From positions 1 to 64,000 of the forward strand of contig CALMEE010000135.1 of NCBI GenBank assembly GCA_937862885.1: a stretch of DNA of 64,000 bases, given 5' to 3'. The notes below the pieces were generated by a model, which was not told where the DNA came from, searched no databases, and was given only the letters and a program-made list of their open reading frames with translations. The translations under genes and the position numbers were made by a program. Positions within the stretch are counted from its first letter, which is position 1, and each line of letters opens with the position of its first letter. Source of the DNA: an uncultured Planctomycetaceae bacterium. Lineage in GTDB: Bacteria > Planctomycetota > Planctomycetia > Pirellulales > Pirellulaceae. Shown here piece after piece: positions 43,312 through 53,513 of the stretch.

Positions 43312-44403
43312 ATGTACCGTAGAGAAATTAAACAGCGACCTATGGTTCTATTCACTCCAGACGTTGCCCGCCCAAGCTCAATACTCTTTCACAGGCAGGC
43401 AATTTTGTCGACTTTATTGATGACAGGTATCATCGCCATCGGCCCAATTCCAGCCTTCGCGAAAAACGATGGTGGCCAGCGTTCAAATTCAATGCGTATG
43501 GACTCGACGTCGGTGCCGCGTGAATGCCAAGACCTGGACGACGCCGCAGCAACGTTAGAAAAAGGGGATTTGCGAGTGATGAGCTTCAACATCCGATACG
43601 GTACTGCCAATGACGGTGCAAATCATTGGGATCGACGCCGCGAGTTCCTTGTCGAAACCATTAAAGATTTTGCTCCAGATCTTCTTGGGACTCAGGAGAC
43701 GCTAGATTTTCAGAAGCGGTATCTTGATCGCCATTTAGACGGTTATAAATCGATTGGGGTTGGCAGAGATAACGGTGACGAAAAAGGAGAAATGACGGCA
43801 ATTTGGTTTCGTAGCGACCGATTCGAGGTGATCGCATCGGGGCATTTATGGTTGAGTGAAACTCCCGAGATTCCCGGAAGTGTTTCGTGGGACAGTTCGA
43901 TGACAAGAATGGCAAGCTGGATCAAATTGCGCGAGACTCAAGACGCCGCGCTCAGTCCAATTCTGTTTATCAACACTCACTTCGACCATATCGGCAAGCG
44001 TGCTCGCGAAGAATCAGCCAAATTGTTGATGGAGTTCATCCAAGCGCAGGGACAAGGATGTGCTGTGCTATTGACGGGTGATTTTAATGCCAGCGATCGC
44101 GAACGTCCGTACGACATTTTTTTTGGCGAAGCTCAGGCCAAAATAGAAGAAGCTGATGGTGATCAAACCACGATCAGGCTACGCGACACCTACAGAGTCA
44201 TTAACCCCAAGCGCGGCGACAACGAGGGAACATTTTCAGGCTTCTCGGCAGAGCGCACCGGAGGTGCCCGAATCGATTGGATTGGCGTTTCCGATGCATG
44301 GCTGGTCATCGATGCAGCCATAGATCGTACGTCACGAGAGGGCTTGACCCCTTCGGACCATTTCCCGATAACGGCGATCTTGCGCCGCTCGAACCCGCAG
44401 TAG
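43312..44403 (+). CDS. Secreted endonuclease/exonuclease/phosphatase family protein
   Basis: A 363-residue protein with an N-terminal hydrophobic segment (about 27-46) that probably serves as signal peptide after a long N-region. The DNase I-like fold is clear: VMSFNIRYG, then DLLGTQET (metal-binding Glu), VGRDNGDEKGE, FINTHFDH, LLTGDFNA (catalytic Asp/Asn) and the final SDHFPI. Members hydrolyse phosphodiester or phosphomonoester bonds of nucleic acids, lipids or sugars; substrate unknown here. GGAGG lies 5 bases before ATG 43312. Confidence 0.88.
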   Translation: MYRREIKQRPMVLFTPDVARPSSILFHRQAILSTLLMTGIIAIGPIPAFAKNDGGQRSNSMRMDSTSVPRECQDLDDAAATLEKGDLRVMSFNIRYGTANDGANHWDRRREFLVETIKDFAPDLLGTQETLDFQKRYLDRHLDGYKSIGVGRDNGDEKGEMTAIWFRSDRFEVIASGHLWLSETPEIPGSVSWDSSMTRMASWIKLRETQDAALSPILFINTHFDHIGKRAREESAKLLMEFIQAQGQGCAVLLTGDFNASDRERPYDIFFGEAQAKIEEADGDQTTIRLRDTYRVINPKRGDNEGTFSGFSAERTGGARIDWIGVSDAWLVIDAAIDRTSREGLTPSDHFPITAILRRSNPQ

Positions 44404-44555
44404 CCTAGTCTGTGAAACGCTTTAACGGAATCCAGCGATCACGAATATGCATAAGAACATCATCGAAAATCGTAAATCGGTTGCCGTCAATTACCGCAAA
44501 CGGCAGGCTCGCTCCGATGGCCCGTCGATCACTAGGATCAGCTTCGAATAGCAGT

Positions 44556-45299
44556 TTACTTTGCGATTTCCACAATTTCGAGTTCGTAGACCAGTGACTG
44601 ATTGGGTCCGATTCTTGGCGGGCTACCTTGGGTTCCAAAGGCGAGTTTGGCGGGGATATAAATAACCCAGTGGTCACCGACCCGCATGCGAGAAAACGCT
44701 TCACCCATGCCAGGCATGATACTGGTACCCATGCGATATTGAATGGGAGTGTCGCCAGACGATTCAAACTCAGTTCCGTCGGTGAAGGCACCCTTGAATC
44801 GAAATCTGATGACGTCGCCAGTTTTAGGTTCCGGGCCGTTTCCCTGTTTGAGAATCTTGTACTGCAGGCCACTTTCCAATTTTTTTACGCCCGGCTGTTT
44901 AGAGATAGCAGCAAAAAACTCGTCACCATCACGCAAGTTCTTTTCAGCAACTTCCTTAAAAATTGCCTCCTGCTTTTCCATGACCAATTTTTGGAATGCC
45001 TCCTCGACGGCTTCAATTAGATCTTTGCTCATCGCCGGTTCCTTGTTTTCCATCGCGTCACGCATTCCAGCGATCAATCGATCCAAATCGATGTCGATGC
45101 GTTGAAACTTGAAATCGTTAATGAAGTTATACCCCAGAAGGTAACTCGACTTTTCTACTAGCGATTTTCCAGTGACCTCTGTCGATGATTTCGGCGGAAG
45201 CAGGTCAGATCGAGATTCTTGCGCCAGGGATTGGACTCCGGTAGCCATGTGAACAACAACTACGCAGAAGCAAATTTGACGCGTTATGCATTTCGTCAT
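44556..45299 (-). CDS. FKBP-type peptidyl-prolyl cis-trans isomerase
   Basis: A 247-residue FKBP/Mip-like protein. A signal peptide (about residues 1-26) is followed by an N-terminal helical dimerisation region (YLLGYNFINDFKFQRIDIDL, AFQKLVMEKQEAIFKEVAEK) and a C-terminal FKBP domain with VIRFRFKGAFTDGTEFESSG, MPGMGEAFSRMRVGDHWVIY and IPAKLAFG. It should speed proline isomerisation during folding of exported proteins. ATG at 45299 is chosen for its signal peptide. Usual layout for periplasmic FkpA/Mip proteins. Confidence 0.93.
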   Translation of the reverse strand: MTKCITRQICFCVVVVHMATGVQSLAQESRSDLLPPKSSTEVTGKSLVEKSSYLLGYNFINDFKFQRIDIDLDRLIAGMRDAMENKEPAMSKDLIEAVEEAFQKLVMEKQEAIFKEVAEKNLRDGDEFFAAISKQPGVKKLESGLQYKILKQGNGPEPKTGDVIRFRFKGAFTDGTEFESSGDTPIQYRMGTSIMPGMGEAFSRMRVGDHWVIYIPAKLAFGTQGSPPRIGPNQSLVYELEIVEIAK

Positions 45300-46056
45300 G
45301 AACCATCTTTCTATATTGAAAACGCCAAGATTTGTTTGCACACTGGACCAATTATCATAACTGAAACCCGGAATTGGGGGAGTCCAATCCGCCAAGTCCG
45401 ATTCATGAGTGATCTGCGAGCGGTGTCGGAATTTGGTATTCAGACTCGACGATCGTAGGCCTCACAAAATTTCCCGGTATAAGGCGCGACTGACAGTATC
45501 CGCTTCATGTACGATGAAATTGACTTTAGCGACGGTTCTTGGTGGTTTTGTCATGGAGTTGTAGGGATACTAACCTTGCCGGTCCGAATGTGGGACAAGC
45601 TCGGGTTGCGACTAACGGTTGACAGAACATGGCATTAGTTCACACAGTAAGATTGAGATTCATGTCGTCGGCGAGCGCATGTGGTTAACCGGCAATACTT
45701 ACCATTTTGTAGCCGCAAATCGTCGTTAAGCCGGGACGTCAATACCGATTGCCATCGACATTTTTGGGCATAAACGGTACCCTAAGGAGACTTTGGCGGT
45801 GTGAGCCCGGCTGAATCTTCGAGCGCAGAAAGCTGTATTCGGGGCGTCTTGTTACATCAATGACGTACCTTACATGACATTCTGGGCTTGGCCGCCGCGA
45901 GCGCGGCCAAATTGGTTCGAGGGGTGCAATACCCACGAATAATAGAAATATCAAAGCTGGATCGTTATCCTAGGGATTCACAACTTAGGCATTGGCTTTT
46001 ATCTCAAATGTCTAAGTTGCATGATTTCAGATTGACATGGAAGGATAAATTTTGAA
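45300..46056. other. Long intergenic stretch upstream of the MMPL gene
   Basis: Over 750 bases with no firm gene. A 43-codon frame at 45507-45638 reads as ordinary protein (MYDEIDFSDGSWWFCHG...) and the adjoining frame from 45640 (IEIHVVGERMWLTGNTYHF) continues similarly, which may be a frameshifted relic. A hairpin TTGGCCGC/GCGGCCAA (45888-45910) lacks a T-run. The promoter for the MMPL set should be near the end. Confidence 0.35.
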
Positions 46057-49000
46057 ATGGCGGCAAAACCTTTCTTTTCCAGACGCATACCTATTTTTGG
46101 CAACTACGCGATGGTTGTCCTGTGCGTCATTTTTTTCCTTTTGCCCTTCATTTTGCGCGGCTCACGGCAAGGGATTGACACGATGGAAAACAAGGTGGCC
46201 GATTGGTTGCCGGCAGATTTTCCAGAAACCGCCGAGTTGCGTTGGTTTCGGTCGCATTTTGTCGGCGACCAGTTCGTCGTAGTTAGCTGGGAGGGGGCGT
46301 ACGAAAACGATCAAACATTCGTCGATTTGGTTCGATTGCTAAAAGCTGAATCGGTTGATGAACAAGATCGGGAATGGGCGAATATCCACACATTGCCTCC
46401 GGCTGAACAAGCGATACTCCACGAAGAAATTCAAGCTAGAAAATTGGCGGATGAACTCGCGCTACACACGACTGGCAATTACCATACCGAGCGTACTGCC
46501 AATAACGTCAAGTGGTTGATGGGGCGGAGAAATCAATGGTACTTCCTCACACAAAAAGGAGAACTGTACGAATGGAAGGGCCAGAACAACGTCATCTTCA
46601 TGTTGGGGCAAGCCATTCAGCACATCTTCGAGCCGCCAATTCCCGATGGCCGGTTCATTCGCAAATTCGGCTCCCCGCAAAACAATGAATACTACAATGA
46701 TCCTAGTAAGTTGCATGCGCGGTTCTTCAAAAAGGTAACGACTGGTCCCGAAATTTTCAGTCAGATGGCTGGGCCAGAAGGAACAATGCGCATGGGCAAA
46801 TATGCGGATCGCGATTTGGCTACATTGAATGTGGAGATTGAGGCCCATAAACGATTGACTGGGTTGCTGTTTGGGCCGACTCCCAAACCAGAATTTGATT
46901 GGACTTGGAAATCTCTGCTGGACGTCATTCCAGAAAGTCACCGACAAAAGTTGACGCAAGCGGATGAGGAGGCCTTTGCTGTCTTCGTTGAAGAATTATT
47001 GGCTGAGCGTTATTCGGGCGATATCAACCAATTATTGTCTGCCAGCCAAGACCGCAAATTGGAGTATTGGTATCGGTTGTGGAATCGACTTGGTCCTGAG
47101 CCTCCACCCAGGCAGACGTGTATCATCGTTTCCCTCAACGAGCCAGTACTTACGGAATTGTCTCGCGCCGTAGGACGACCGGTGCTTGGGAAACCACGTG
47201 GTCGAATATTGGAACTGGCAAGTGGCGCATGCGGGATCATGCCGGAAAATTTGCACATCGGTGGACCGCCGGTCGACAATGTGGCCATCGATGAAGAAGG
47301 CGCAATTACCCTGTTTCGGTTGGTGGGGTTGTCAGCCCTCATTGGTATTTCATTAGCATGGATAAGTTTTCGCAGTTTCCGCGTAACGATGATGTTGTTT
47401 TTTGTCGGCGGTACATCGGCGATGGCAAGTTTGGCGATCGTGTTCTTCTCCGGAGCAACTCTGGACGCGATTCTCATGACCATGCCGTCGCTCGTCTACG
47501 TTTTGGCGATGTCAGGTGCTGTGCACGTGGTTAATTATTACCGGGATGCTTGTGAAGAAGACGGTGAAGAGGCTGCGCCGGAAACCGCGGTCGCTCATGG
47601 ATTATTTCCATGTAGTCTGGCTGCATTCACGACCGCCATCGGCTTAATCTCGTTGTATACCAGCAATTTAATTCCGATTAAAAAGTTTGGAATGTTTTCT
47701 GCCATTGCGACAATCGCTACGGTGCTTCTTTTGTTTACATATATTCCTGCCGCGCTCACTTTGTGGCCAGCTGGATACAAGCGGCGTGATCCCCTCGGGG
47801 AAAATCCAAATAAGGGAATGGCCGGGCTCATTGAAGGATTTTGGAAGCGTGTTTGTGAGTTCGTGATTGTGCGCTACAAACTGGTCATTGCTTCGGGTCT
47901 ACTTGTGCTCATATTTTTTGGTGTGGGTCTTACGAAGATCGAGACAAGTATCCAGTTATTAAAACTATTTCGCTCGGATGCCAAAATTCTCGATGATTAC
48001 CGCTGGATGGAAGAGAACATGGGAAAACTCGTCCCCATGGAATTGATCGTCAACGTTGATGGGGAAGTGCAGCAGCGCCGTGATCTGATAAAAAACGGAA
48101 ATGGGCAGGCCCAAGATCCGTTGACTGTCGAAAAAAGGCTGGAATTGCAGCGGCAATTAACCATGCTCCAGCGCATGGAATTGTCCAATCGAATTCGTCA
48201 GATTCTTTTGACCATTTTTGGTAGCGAAGGGCTCAATGTTGTTGGCTCGGCCATGTCCTCGGACGTCGCCGTCAATCTCGAACAAGCCAGCATCGCGCGG
48301 AACGTGGCGGATGCCGAATTGGTTGAAAACCGGCACAAATTGGTCGAACAAGATTATTTGCGCGAGGAGCAAATCGACCTGCAAGGTAACCCGATTCCAC
48401 AGAAAACGATTCGCAATGAACTATGGCGAGTGAGTCTTCGCTTGGCGGCATTAAGTGACGTGGACTACGGCGAGTTCGTTAATGATCTGAAGTTCGTTGT
48501 CGAGCCTATTTTGTCAGCTTACCGCATTCGCGGCCGGATTGTCCATGAACTGCAAGATCTTCTGGAAAGTGAAAGCTTATCCAAGGGCCGTGTGTTGGTT
48601 TTAGGGCCGAAGCCACAAAAGGGCGATGCGTCCTATCTCAAACCAAACGCCCAGAACGTTTCACAGATGGTAGATCAGACGTTGCTTTTCGGCGATACAC
48701 TGCTGGAACTATTGGAAAACGCTGGATTCATCGAGGGAGGGCGTGCGGACAAACGATTCTCTTGGCTTCCCGGCGACTTTTATGAAAAGGCCGGAAGAGA
48801 ATTTCCCAGTGAAGCCGATTTCATCAATGTGATTTCCCAGATAGATTGCGTCGTATTGATTGCTGACCATGCTAATTTCGATGTCGACGTGATCTCCAAG
48901 CATGCCAAGAAGTTTGTCGATGCGCGAGACCATCTCTATTTGCTGAACGAGCGAACTGGCAAACCGCTGCCGGGATCGATTTCAGCGCGGGAACGATCTG

Positions 49001-49863
49001 ACGGAGGTGATCCATTTGCCACCGTCTTCACATCGTACACCGGGATCGTGCCAATTGTGTACAAGGCACAACGTACGCTGTTGACGAGTCTAATTCAGAG
49101 CATTGGATTAGCATTCGTATTGATCGCACTGGTGATGATGATTCTCTTACGAAACTGGCGAGAACGTTTTTCCGCTACAAACTTTTTGAATCTTCGCGGC
49201 GGCATCTTGTCGATGTTGCCGAACGTGTTTCCAGTCGTCGTTGTGTTCGGTGCGATGGGGCATCTCCATCGACTCGGCGTCAAAGTGGACATCGGATCAA
49301 TGATGACGGCCAGCGTTGCCATGGGTGTTGCCGTCGATGATACAATCCACTTTCTTAACTGGTTTCGCCATGGTCTTTCGATTGGCAAGTGCCGGTTGGA
49401 TGCGATTCGGTTAGCTTACAGCAAGGTTGCAACTGCAATGACGCAAACGACGTTAATTGCTGGTTTTGGGTTGTCGGCGTTTGCTTTCAGTACATTCATG
49501 CCTACACAACGCTTTGGCATCTTGATGTTAGTCTTATTGGCTGTCGCTTTGGTGGGTGACTTGATCTTCCTGCCTGCTTTGTTGGCTAGTCCACTTGGTA
49601 AGTACTTCGGCAAAGAAAAATCGCGGTCACCCCAATCACCAGCGCACGCTAACGATAATGCGCAAACTGAGATCGGCACCGAAGCATCCGAAAAATCAAC
49701 AAGTTCCGCAAACGAGCCTGCTGCCCGAGCGACCGCGACTCTAGAGTCTCCGCGATCAAACGAGGATTCGCATGCGGTGCCAACGCGTCAGTCGCATGAC
49801 GTGCGTCCCCCATTTTTTAAGTCGATTCGTCCTGCACCTTTTGACCTGGGCGGGAAAGATTAA
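46057..49863 (+). CDS. Large MMPL/RND-superfamily permease
   Basis: A 1268-residue inner-membrane exporter-like protein. It has one N-terminal helix (about 16-34), a large periplasmic domain, a first helix bundle (about 415-560, with MPSLVYVLAMSGAVHVVNYY), a second large periplasmic domain, and a second bundle (about 1010-1185, with MGVAVDDTIHFLNWF). The last 110 residues are a low-complexity cytosolic tail. This duplicated layout matches MMPL/HpnN-type transporters of lipids and hydrophobic compounds. It is the first gene of a co-directional set with a methyltransferase 13 bases downstream. Cargo is unknown; lipid export is inference. Confidence 0.88.
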   Translation: MAAKPFFSRRIPIFGNYAMVVLCVIFFLLPFILRGSRQGIDTMENKVADWLPADFPETAELRWFRSHFVGDQFVVVSWEGAYENDQTFVDLVRLLKAESVDEQDREWANIHTLPPAEQAILHEEIQARKLADELALHTTGNYHTERTANNVKWLMGRRNQWYFLTQKGELYEWKGQNNVIFMLGQAIQHIFEPPIPDGRFIRKFGSPQNNEYYNDPSKLHARFFKKVTTGPEIFSQMAGPEGTMRMGKYADRDLATLNVEIEAHKRLTGLLFGPTPKPEFDWTWKSLLDVIPESHRQKLTQADEEAFAVFVEELLAERYSGDINQLLSASQDRKLEYWYRLWNRLGPEPPPRQTCIIVSLNEPVLTELSRAVGRPVLGKPRGRILELASGACGIMPENLHIGGPPVDNVAIDEEGAITLFRLVGLSALIGISLAWISFRSFRVTMMLFFVGGTSAMASLAIVFFSGATLDAILMTMPSLVYVLAMSGAVHVVNYYRDACEEDGEEAAPETAVAHGLFPCSLAAFTTAIGLISLYTSNLIPIKKFGMFSAIATIATVLLLFTYIPAALTLWPAGYKRRDPLGENPNKGMAGLIEGFWKRVCEFVIVRYKLVIASGLLVLIFFGVGLTKIETSIQLLKLFRSDAKILDDYRWMEENMGKLVPMELIVNVDGEVQQRRDLIKNGNGQAQDPLTVEKRLELQRQLTMLQRMELSNRIRQILLTIFGSEGLNVVGSAMSSDVAVNLEQASIARNVADAELVENRHKLVEQDYLREEQIDLQGNPIPQKTIRNELWRVSLRLAALSDVDYGEFVNDLKFVVEPILSAYRIRGRIVHELQDLLESESLSKGRVLVLGPKPQKGDASYLKPNAQNVSQMVDQTLLFGDTLLELLENAGFIEGGRADKRFSWLPGDFYEKAGREFPSEADFINVISQIDCVVLIADHANFDVDVISKHAKKFVDARDHLYLLNERTGKPLPGSISARERSDGGDPFATVFTSYTGIVPIVYKAQRTLLTSLIQSIGLAFVLIALVMMILLRNWRERFSATNFLNLRGGILSMLPNVFPVVVVFGAMGHLHRLGVKVDIGSMMTASVAMGVAVDDTIHFLNWFRHGLSIGKCRLDAIRLAYSKVATAMTQTTLIAGFGLSAFAFSTFMPTQRFGILMLVLLAVALVGDLIFLPALLASPLGKYFGKEKSRSPQSPAHANDNAQTEIGTEASEKSTSSANEPAARATATLESPRSNEDSHAVPTRQSHDVRPPFFKSIRPAPFDLGGKD

Positions 49864-49876
49864 TTTTGAGTCACAA

Positions 49877-50557
49877 GTGAACAAGTTTGGTTCGACATCC
49901 AGCCTCGCTAGGAATTATGATCTGGCGGCCAGCACGTATGAGCTGACGGGGCATCTTTTTTCAACGGGCCAGATTCGTGCGGCCAAGTTCGTGCAATTGG
50001 ATTGGATCGAGCCCAATTCTAAGTTGCTTTATTTGGGTTGCGGCACTGGTGAAGAGGTTGTGGCGGCGGCTGCCCGCGGTTTTCAAGTGACGGCAGTCGA
50101 CATATCCAGGGAAATGCTCATCCGTCTCGAGAAACGCCTGTATACGCGCGGGCTGTCGGCGGAGTTGTTTAATGAGAGCGTGTTCGAATTTGAGCCAAAC
50201 ACGAAATTTGACGCCGTTGCAGCGAATTTCTTTTTTAATATTTTTTTCGGTGATGATTTGAATCGTGTGATCCAATGCGCATTGAGTTTTTTAGAACCCA
50301 CCGGTTCGCTGTTGGTGGCTGATGTCGCTCTGCCACGTGGAATTTGGCCAGCAAGAGCTTTCAATTGGTGCTATATCAATAGTGCTCAATTGTTGGCTTC
50401 ATTCGCAGGGCTCGTAAAATTGCATCGCAATCATGATTATCTTGCGATTTTCAATTCGCTCGACTGTGAAATCGTCCGTTGTGATTATTTTCGTTTTTGT
50501 CGGGTCGGTCCAATATTATTTCAATCCCTGCAAGTCAGGTCTCTCGCAAGCAATTGA
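49877..50557 (+). CDS. Class I SAM-dependent methyltransferase
   Basis: About 226 residues with the SAM-binding LLYLGCGTGEEV motif, an acidic residue at the next strand (VTAVDIS), and FDAVAANFFF as post-motif. Substrates range from small molecules to lipids. The frame continues upstream into the permease gene; GTG at 49877, just past the permease stop, is the likely start with ATG at 49772 as the alternative. Next to an MMPL permease and an LPG-synthase-like gene, a lipid or natural-product methylation is plausible but unproven. Confidence 0.85.
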   Translation: MNKFGSTSSLARNYDLAASTYELTGHLFSTGQIRAAKFVQLDWIEPNSKLLYLGCGTGEEVVAAAARGFQVTAVDISREMLIRLEKRLYTRGLSAELFNESVFEFEPNTKFDAVAANFFFNIFFGDDLNRVIQCALSFLEPTGSLLVADVALPRGIWPARAFNWCYINSAQLLASFAGLVKLHRNHDYLAIFNSLDCEIVRCDYFRFCRVGPILFQSLQVRSLASN

Positions 50558-50572
50558 CATCAAATCGTGAGC

Positions 50573-51652
50573 ATGGCGACGAAATCTAACTTGCACAATT
50601 TAACCGCGATTCAATCGAAGCAAGACATGTCGTCTCGACAGGAGAGCACGGGTTCAACCGAAAACGCTCCGGGAGGCAGACCGCGGCACCTATTGAGCAA
50701 ACTGCAGCAACACGGGAACTTTACCCTTGCCTATGGTGGCCTGGTTCAAGATTGTCTGAGTTACTTTGAAACGGACCAGGGTTACTTACCTTATGCCAAA
50801 AAGTGGAGATATTGCTTCGCATTAGGCGACCCGGTTGCTCCGACTGAGCATTGGCCGAAATTGGTTGACGAGTTCATCAAGAAATTCAAGCGACCGGCGT
50901 TTGTCCAGGCCTCCGAGGGACTTGCTGAATTGATTTCGCAGCAGCCAAAATATTATGTGACAGAGTTCGGCTATGATACGTACCTTTGGCTCAAAAATTA
51001 TGACTTCAGTGGGAAGTCCAAAGAGCGATTGCGGTACGCATGGAATTGGCTAACAACTCGCGGCTACCGGTTTGAAGAGAAACAAGGTGCTGCAATACCT
51101 TGCGATGAAGTGCAGAATGTGTCCGGAGCCTGGCGAAAAACACGTACAATAAAACGGAGGGAAGTCGTATTTCTAAATCGGCCGTTGGTACCGGAACATG
51201 AACTCGATGTGCGAAAGTTCTTCTTGTACGATGCCGACAATCGCATGGTGGCGTTTGCGTTTTTCGACCCAATGTACCAGAACGGAAAAGTCATGGGCTA
51301 TACAACGGCGATTAAACGCAGAATTCCCGATGCTCCGGTTTACGCAGAAACAGGACTTGTAAAACATGCGATCGAACAATTCAAGACCGAGGGCATACAA
51401 TTGGTCACGCTCGGTCTTGCCCCGTTAGCCGGTCTGGAGAATAGGAGATTTCGTGCCAATCCATTGTTGGCTAGGTCCTGGAAATATGGCTTCAATGCCA
51501 GATGGCTCAATCGGTTTTTTTATAATTTGCAGGGTCATGCTCAATACAAAAATCACTTTTATGGCGAGAAGGTCATGACCTATTTTTGTTCACCCGGCTT
51601 AGTCGAGGATTTGCGAATTATTTCGCTGCTGAAATTGATGCGTGTGTTTTGA
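50573..51652 (+). CDS. LPG-synthase C-terminal domain (DUF2156) protein, GNAT-like
   Basis: About 359 residues matching the soluble C-terminal domain of phosphatidylglycerol lysyltransferases: YCFALGDPVAP near residue 85, QPKYYVTEFGYDTYLWLKNY with SGKSKERLRYAWNWLTTRGY, and AGLENRRFRANPLL. These double-GNAT domains move an aminoacyl or acyl group, often from charged tRNA, to a lipid or small molecule. The multi-helix membrane flippase half of MprF is absent. ATG at 50573 (GTG at 50567 possible) is 15 bases after the methyltransferase. Acceptor unknown. Confidence 0.85.
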   Translation: MATKSNLHNLTAIQSKQDMSSRQESTGSTENAPGGRPRHLLSKLQQHGNFTLAYGGLVQDCLSYFETDQGYLPYAKKWRYCFALGDPVAPTEHWPKLVDEFIKKFKRPAFVQASEGLAELISQQPKYYVTEFGYDTYLWLKNYDFSGKSKERLRYAWNWLTTRGYRFEEKQGAAIPCDEVQNVSGAWRKTRTIKRREVVFLNRPLVPEHELDVRKFFLYDADNRMVAFAFFDPMYQNGKVMGYTTAIKRRIPDAPVYAETGLVKHAIEQFKTEGIQLVTLGLAPLAGLENRRFRANPLLARSWKYGFNARWLNRFFYNLQGHAQYKNHFYGEKVMTYFCSPGLVEDLRIISLLKLMRVF

Positions 51653-51727
51653 AGTCCGCTTCTTGACGCTCATCGATGCCGCCAATTGCGATTCTTTCTA
51701 AATAAACTTTTGTAGATAAGCTATAGA

Positions 51728-53083
51728 ATGAACATCGAATTCCGTTGGTCACCAGATTCCTGGCAAACGAAGCCCAGCAATCAACAGCCCGTCTATCGGG
51801 ATAATACGCAGTTGAGCGATGTGATCGCGAGACTGCAGCGTCTGCCTCCGTTAGTGACCAGTTGGGAAATCGAGAACCTGAAGTCGCAACTTGCTTTGGC
51901 CGCGCGTGGCAAAGCATTTTTGTTGCAAGGTGGAGATTGCTGCGAAAGGCTGGAAGACTGCGAGTCGACTTCGATTGTGCGCAAGATCAAGATTTTGATG
52001 CAGATGAGCTTTGTACTCACCTATGGAAGTTTGAAACGTGTTATTCGCGTCGGGCGCATCGCTGGCCAGTATGCCAAGCCCCGCTCGTCAGCGACCGAGA
52101 CGCGCGATGGAATCACGCTCCCTGCCTATCGGGGAGATATCATCAATCGGACAGGGTTTTCCGAAGGCGACCGCATGGCTGATCCTGAATTGCTGATCAA
52201 GGCGTATGAGCGATCAGCACTGACGCTGAATTTCATTCGTGCTCTCTGCGGAGGTGGGTTTGCGGATTTGCATAATCCTGAAAACTGGGATTTGGATTTC
52301 GCAATTGATTCCCCCCACGCGCGGGACTACCATGAAATGGTACACTTGATCGCCAATTCATTGCAATTCATGGAAACGATGCTCGACCGCTCGATCGCGG
52401 ATAGTAAATCGGTTGAGTTTTTCACGTCACATGAAGGTCTGCTTCTCTTTTACGAACAAGCGCAGACACGTTTCTTACAACATCGGCAGGCTTGGTATAA
52501 TCTGGGAACTCATTTTCCTTGGATCGGAAATCGCACGCGCCAACTCGACGGTTCGCATGTCGAATATTTTCGAGGGATTGCCAATCCGATCGCCATCAAG
52601 ATCGATGGTGACGTCGATTCCGCCGAATTGGTGAACTTGATAAGCCGCTTGAACCCGCAGAATGAATTGGGACGGATTACACTTATCCACCGCATCGGAT
52701 TTGACCGAGTGTCCAAGAGTCTGCCAGGCATAATTCAAACAGTCAAACAGGCGAATTTGAACGTGACTTGGTGCGTCGATCCGATGCACGGAAATACGGT
52801 TACAACTGTCAACGGAATGAAGACGCGGCATTTTGATCATGTGTTGAGCGAACTGACACAAGCCTTCGATGTGCATTTGGAGATGGGGAGTCATTTAGGC
52901 GGTGTTCATCTTGAATTGACGGGTGACAACGTGACCGAATGCACAGGTGGCGCGAGACGCCTGTCTGAGGAAGATTTGAATCGAGCGTACAAGAGTCCGG
53001 TTGATCCTCGCTTGAACTATGACCAAGCGATGGAAATTGCCTTTCTAATTAGTCAACAGCTCAATAAGTCAAAACTCAGTTAG
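51728..53083 (+). CDS. Class II 3-deoxy-7-phosphoheptulonate (DAHP) synthase
   Basis: A 451-residue class II enzyme joining phosphoenolpyruvate and erythrose 4-phosphate to start the shikimate pathway. Motifs: LLQGGDCCERLED (metal-binding Cys), RIAGQYAKPRSS, RGIANPIAIKI, WCVDPMHGNT, HLEMGSHLGGVHLELTGDNV and TECTGG. This is the plant/actinobacterial type that also occurs as PhzC-like copies in natural-product clusters. It is 75 bases after the DUF2156 gene. It may be the housekeeping copy or a dedicated one; other copies in the genome cannot be judged from this window. Confidence 0.95.
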   Translation: MNIEFRWSPDSWQTKPSNQQPVYRDNTQLSDVIARLQRLPPLVTSWEIENLKSQLALAARGKAFLLQGGDCCERLEDCESTSIVRKIKILMQMSFVLTYGSLKRVIRVGRIAGQYAKPRSSATETRDGITLPAYRGDIINRTGFSEGDRMADPELLIKAYERSALTLNFIRALCGGGFADLHNPENWDLDFAIDSPHARDYHEMVHLIANSLQFMETMLDRSIADSKSVEFFTSHEGLLLFYEQAQTRFLQHRQAWYNLGTHFPWIGNRTRQLDGSHVEYFRGIANPIAIKIDGDVDSAELVNLISRLNPQNELGRITLIHRIGFDRVSKSLPGIIQTVKQANLNVTWCVDPMHGNTVTTVNGMKTRHFDHVLSELTQAFDVHLEMGSHLGGVHLELTGDNVTECTGGARRLSEEDLNRAYKSPVDPRLNYDQAMEIAFLISQQLNKSKLS

Positions 53084-53513
53084 TGGGCGGTGTATTTGCA
53101 CCTCTCAGGCCCAGAGGGATACCAGTGCACCTTTCGGGGGAATCTGATAAATTTTCTGGAAAATCCGCTCAATCTGGGGGTAGCGAACGAATTGACAGTG
53201 CCGAATTGCCAACCCAACCGTCCAATGCATTCTCAACTTTTTTCGGACAAATGACTGTATCCTCTCATCCGATAACTACAATAGATGAGAAACGGGCCGT
53301 ATTCAAAGTGCCCCCGAGAAGATCCAATTGGACTTGTTTTTCGCCAGAATTGGCGGATTTTTCAATACGAAATGTTCGTATGATCGTTTAATAGTTAACG
53401 TATCTGAACGATTCGTTGGCTGATTTCTACAACGTTTTTGGCTTTTTCGTGCTCAGGAATCGGCATCGGCCGACGACAGGACGACGACTGAGTCTTTGAT
53501 ATCGCAATTTGAT
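53084..53513. other. Intergenic stretch with a candidate terminator
   Basis: A hairpin CGCCA(GAAT)TGGCG at 53342-53355 followed by GATTTTTC could end transcription after the DAHP synthase gene. A second perfect repeat ATACGAA/TTCGTAT (53365-53381) lies next to it. A 102-codon frame from a GTG at 53083 overlaps the synthase stop but has poor composition; I do not call it. Confidence 0.4.

Noticed and set aside
44405-44872. 155-codon minus-strand frame overlapping the FKBP gene
   Set aside because: It lies in another frame of a clear FKBP gene and has shadow-like composition.
45888-45910. Hairpin TTGGCCGC/GCGGCCAA as terminator
   Set aside because: No T-run on either side and no gene to terminate; kept only as a note.
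45739-45954. 71-codon minus-strand frame
   Set aside because: Spans a hairpin, has no ribosome-binding site and no recognisable homology pattern.
53083-53391. 102-codon frame from GTG overlapping the DAHP synthase stop
   Set aside because: Ser/Thr-rich, no ribosome-binding site and crosses a hairpin; not protein-like.
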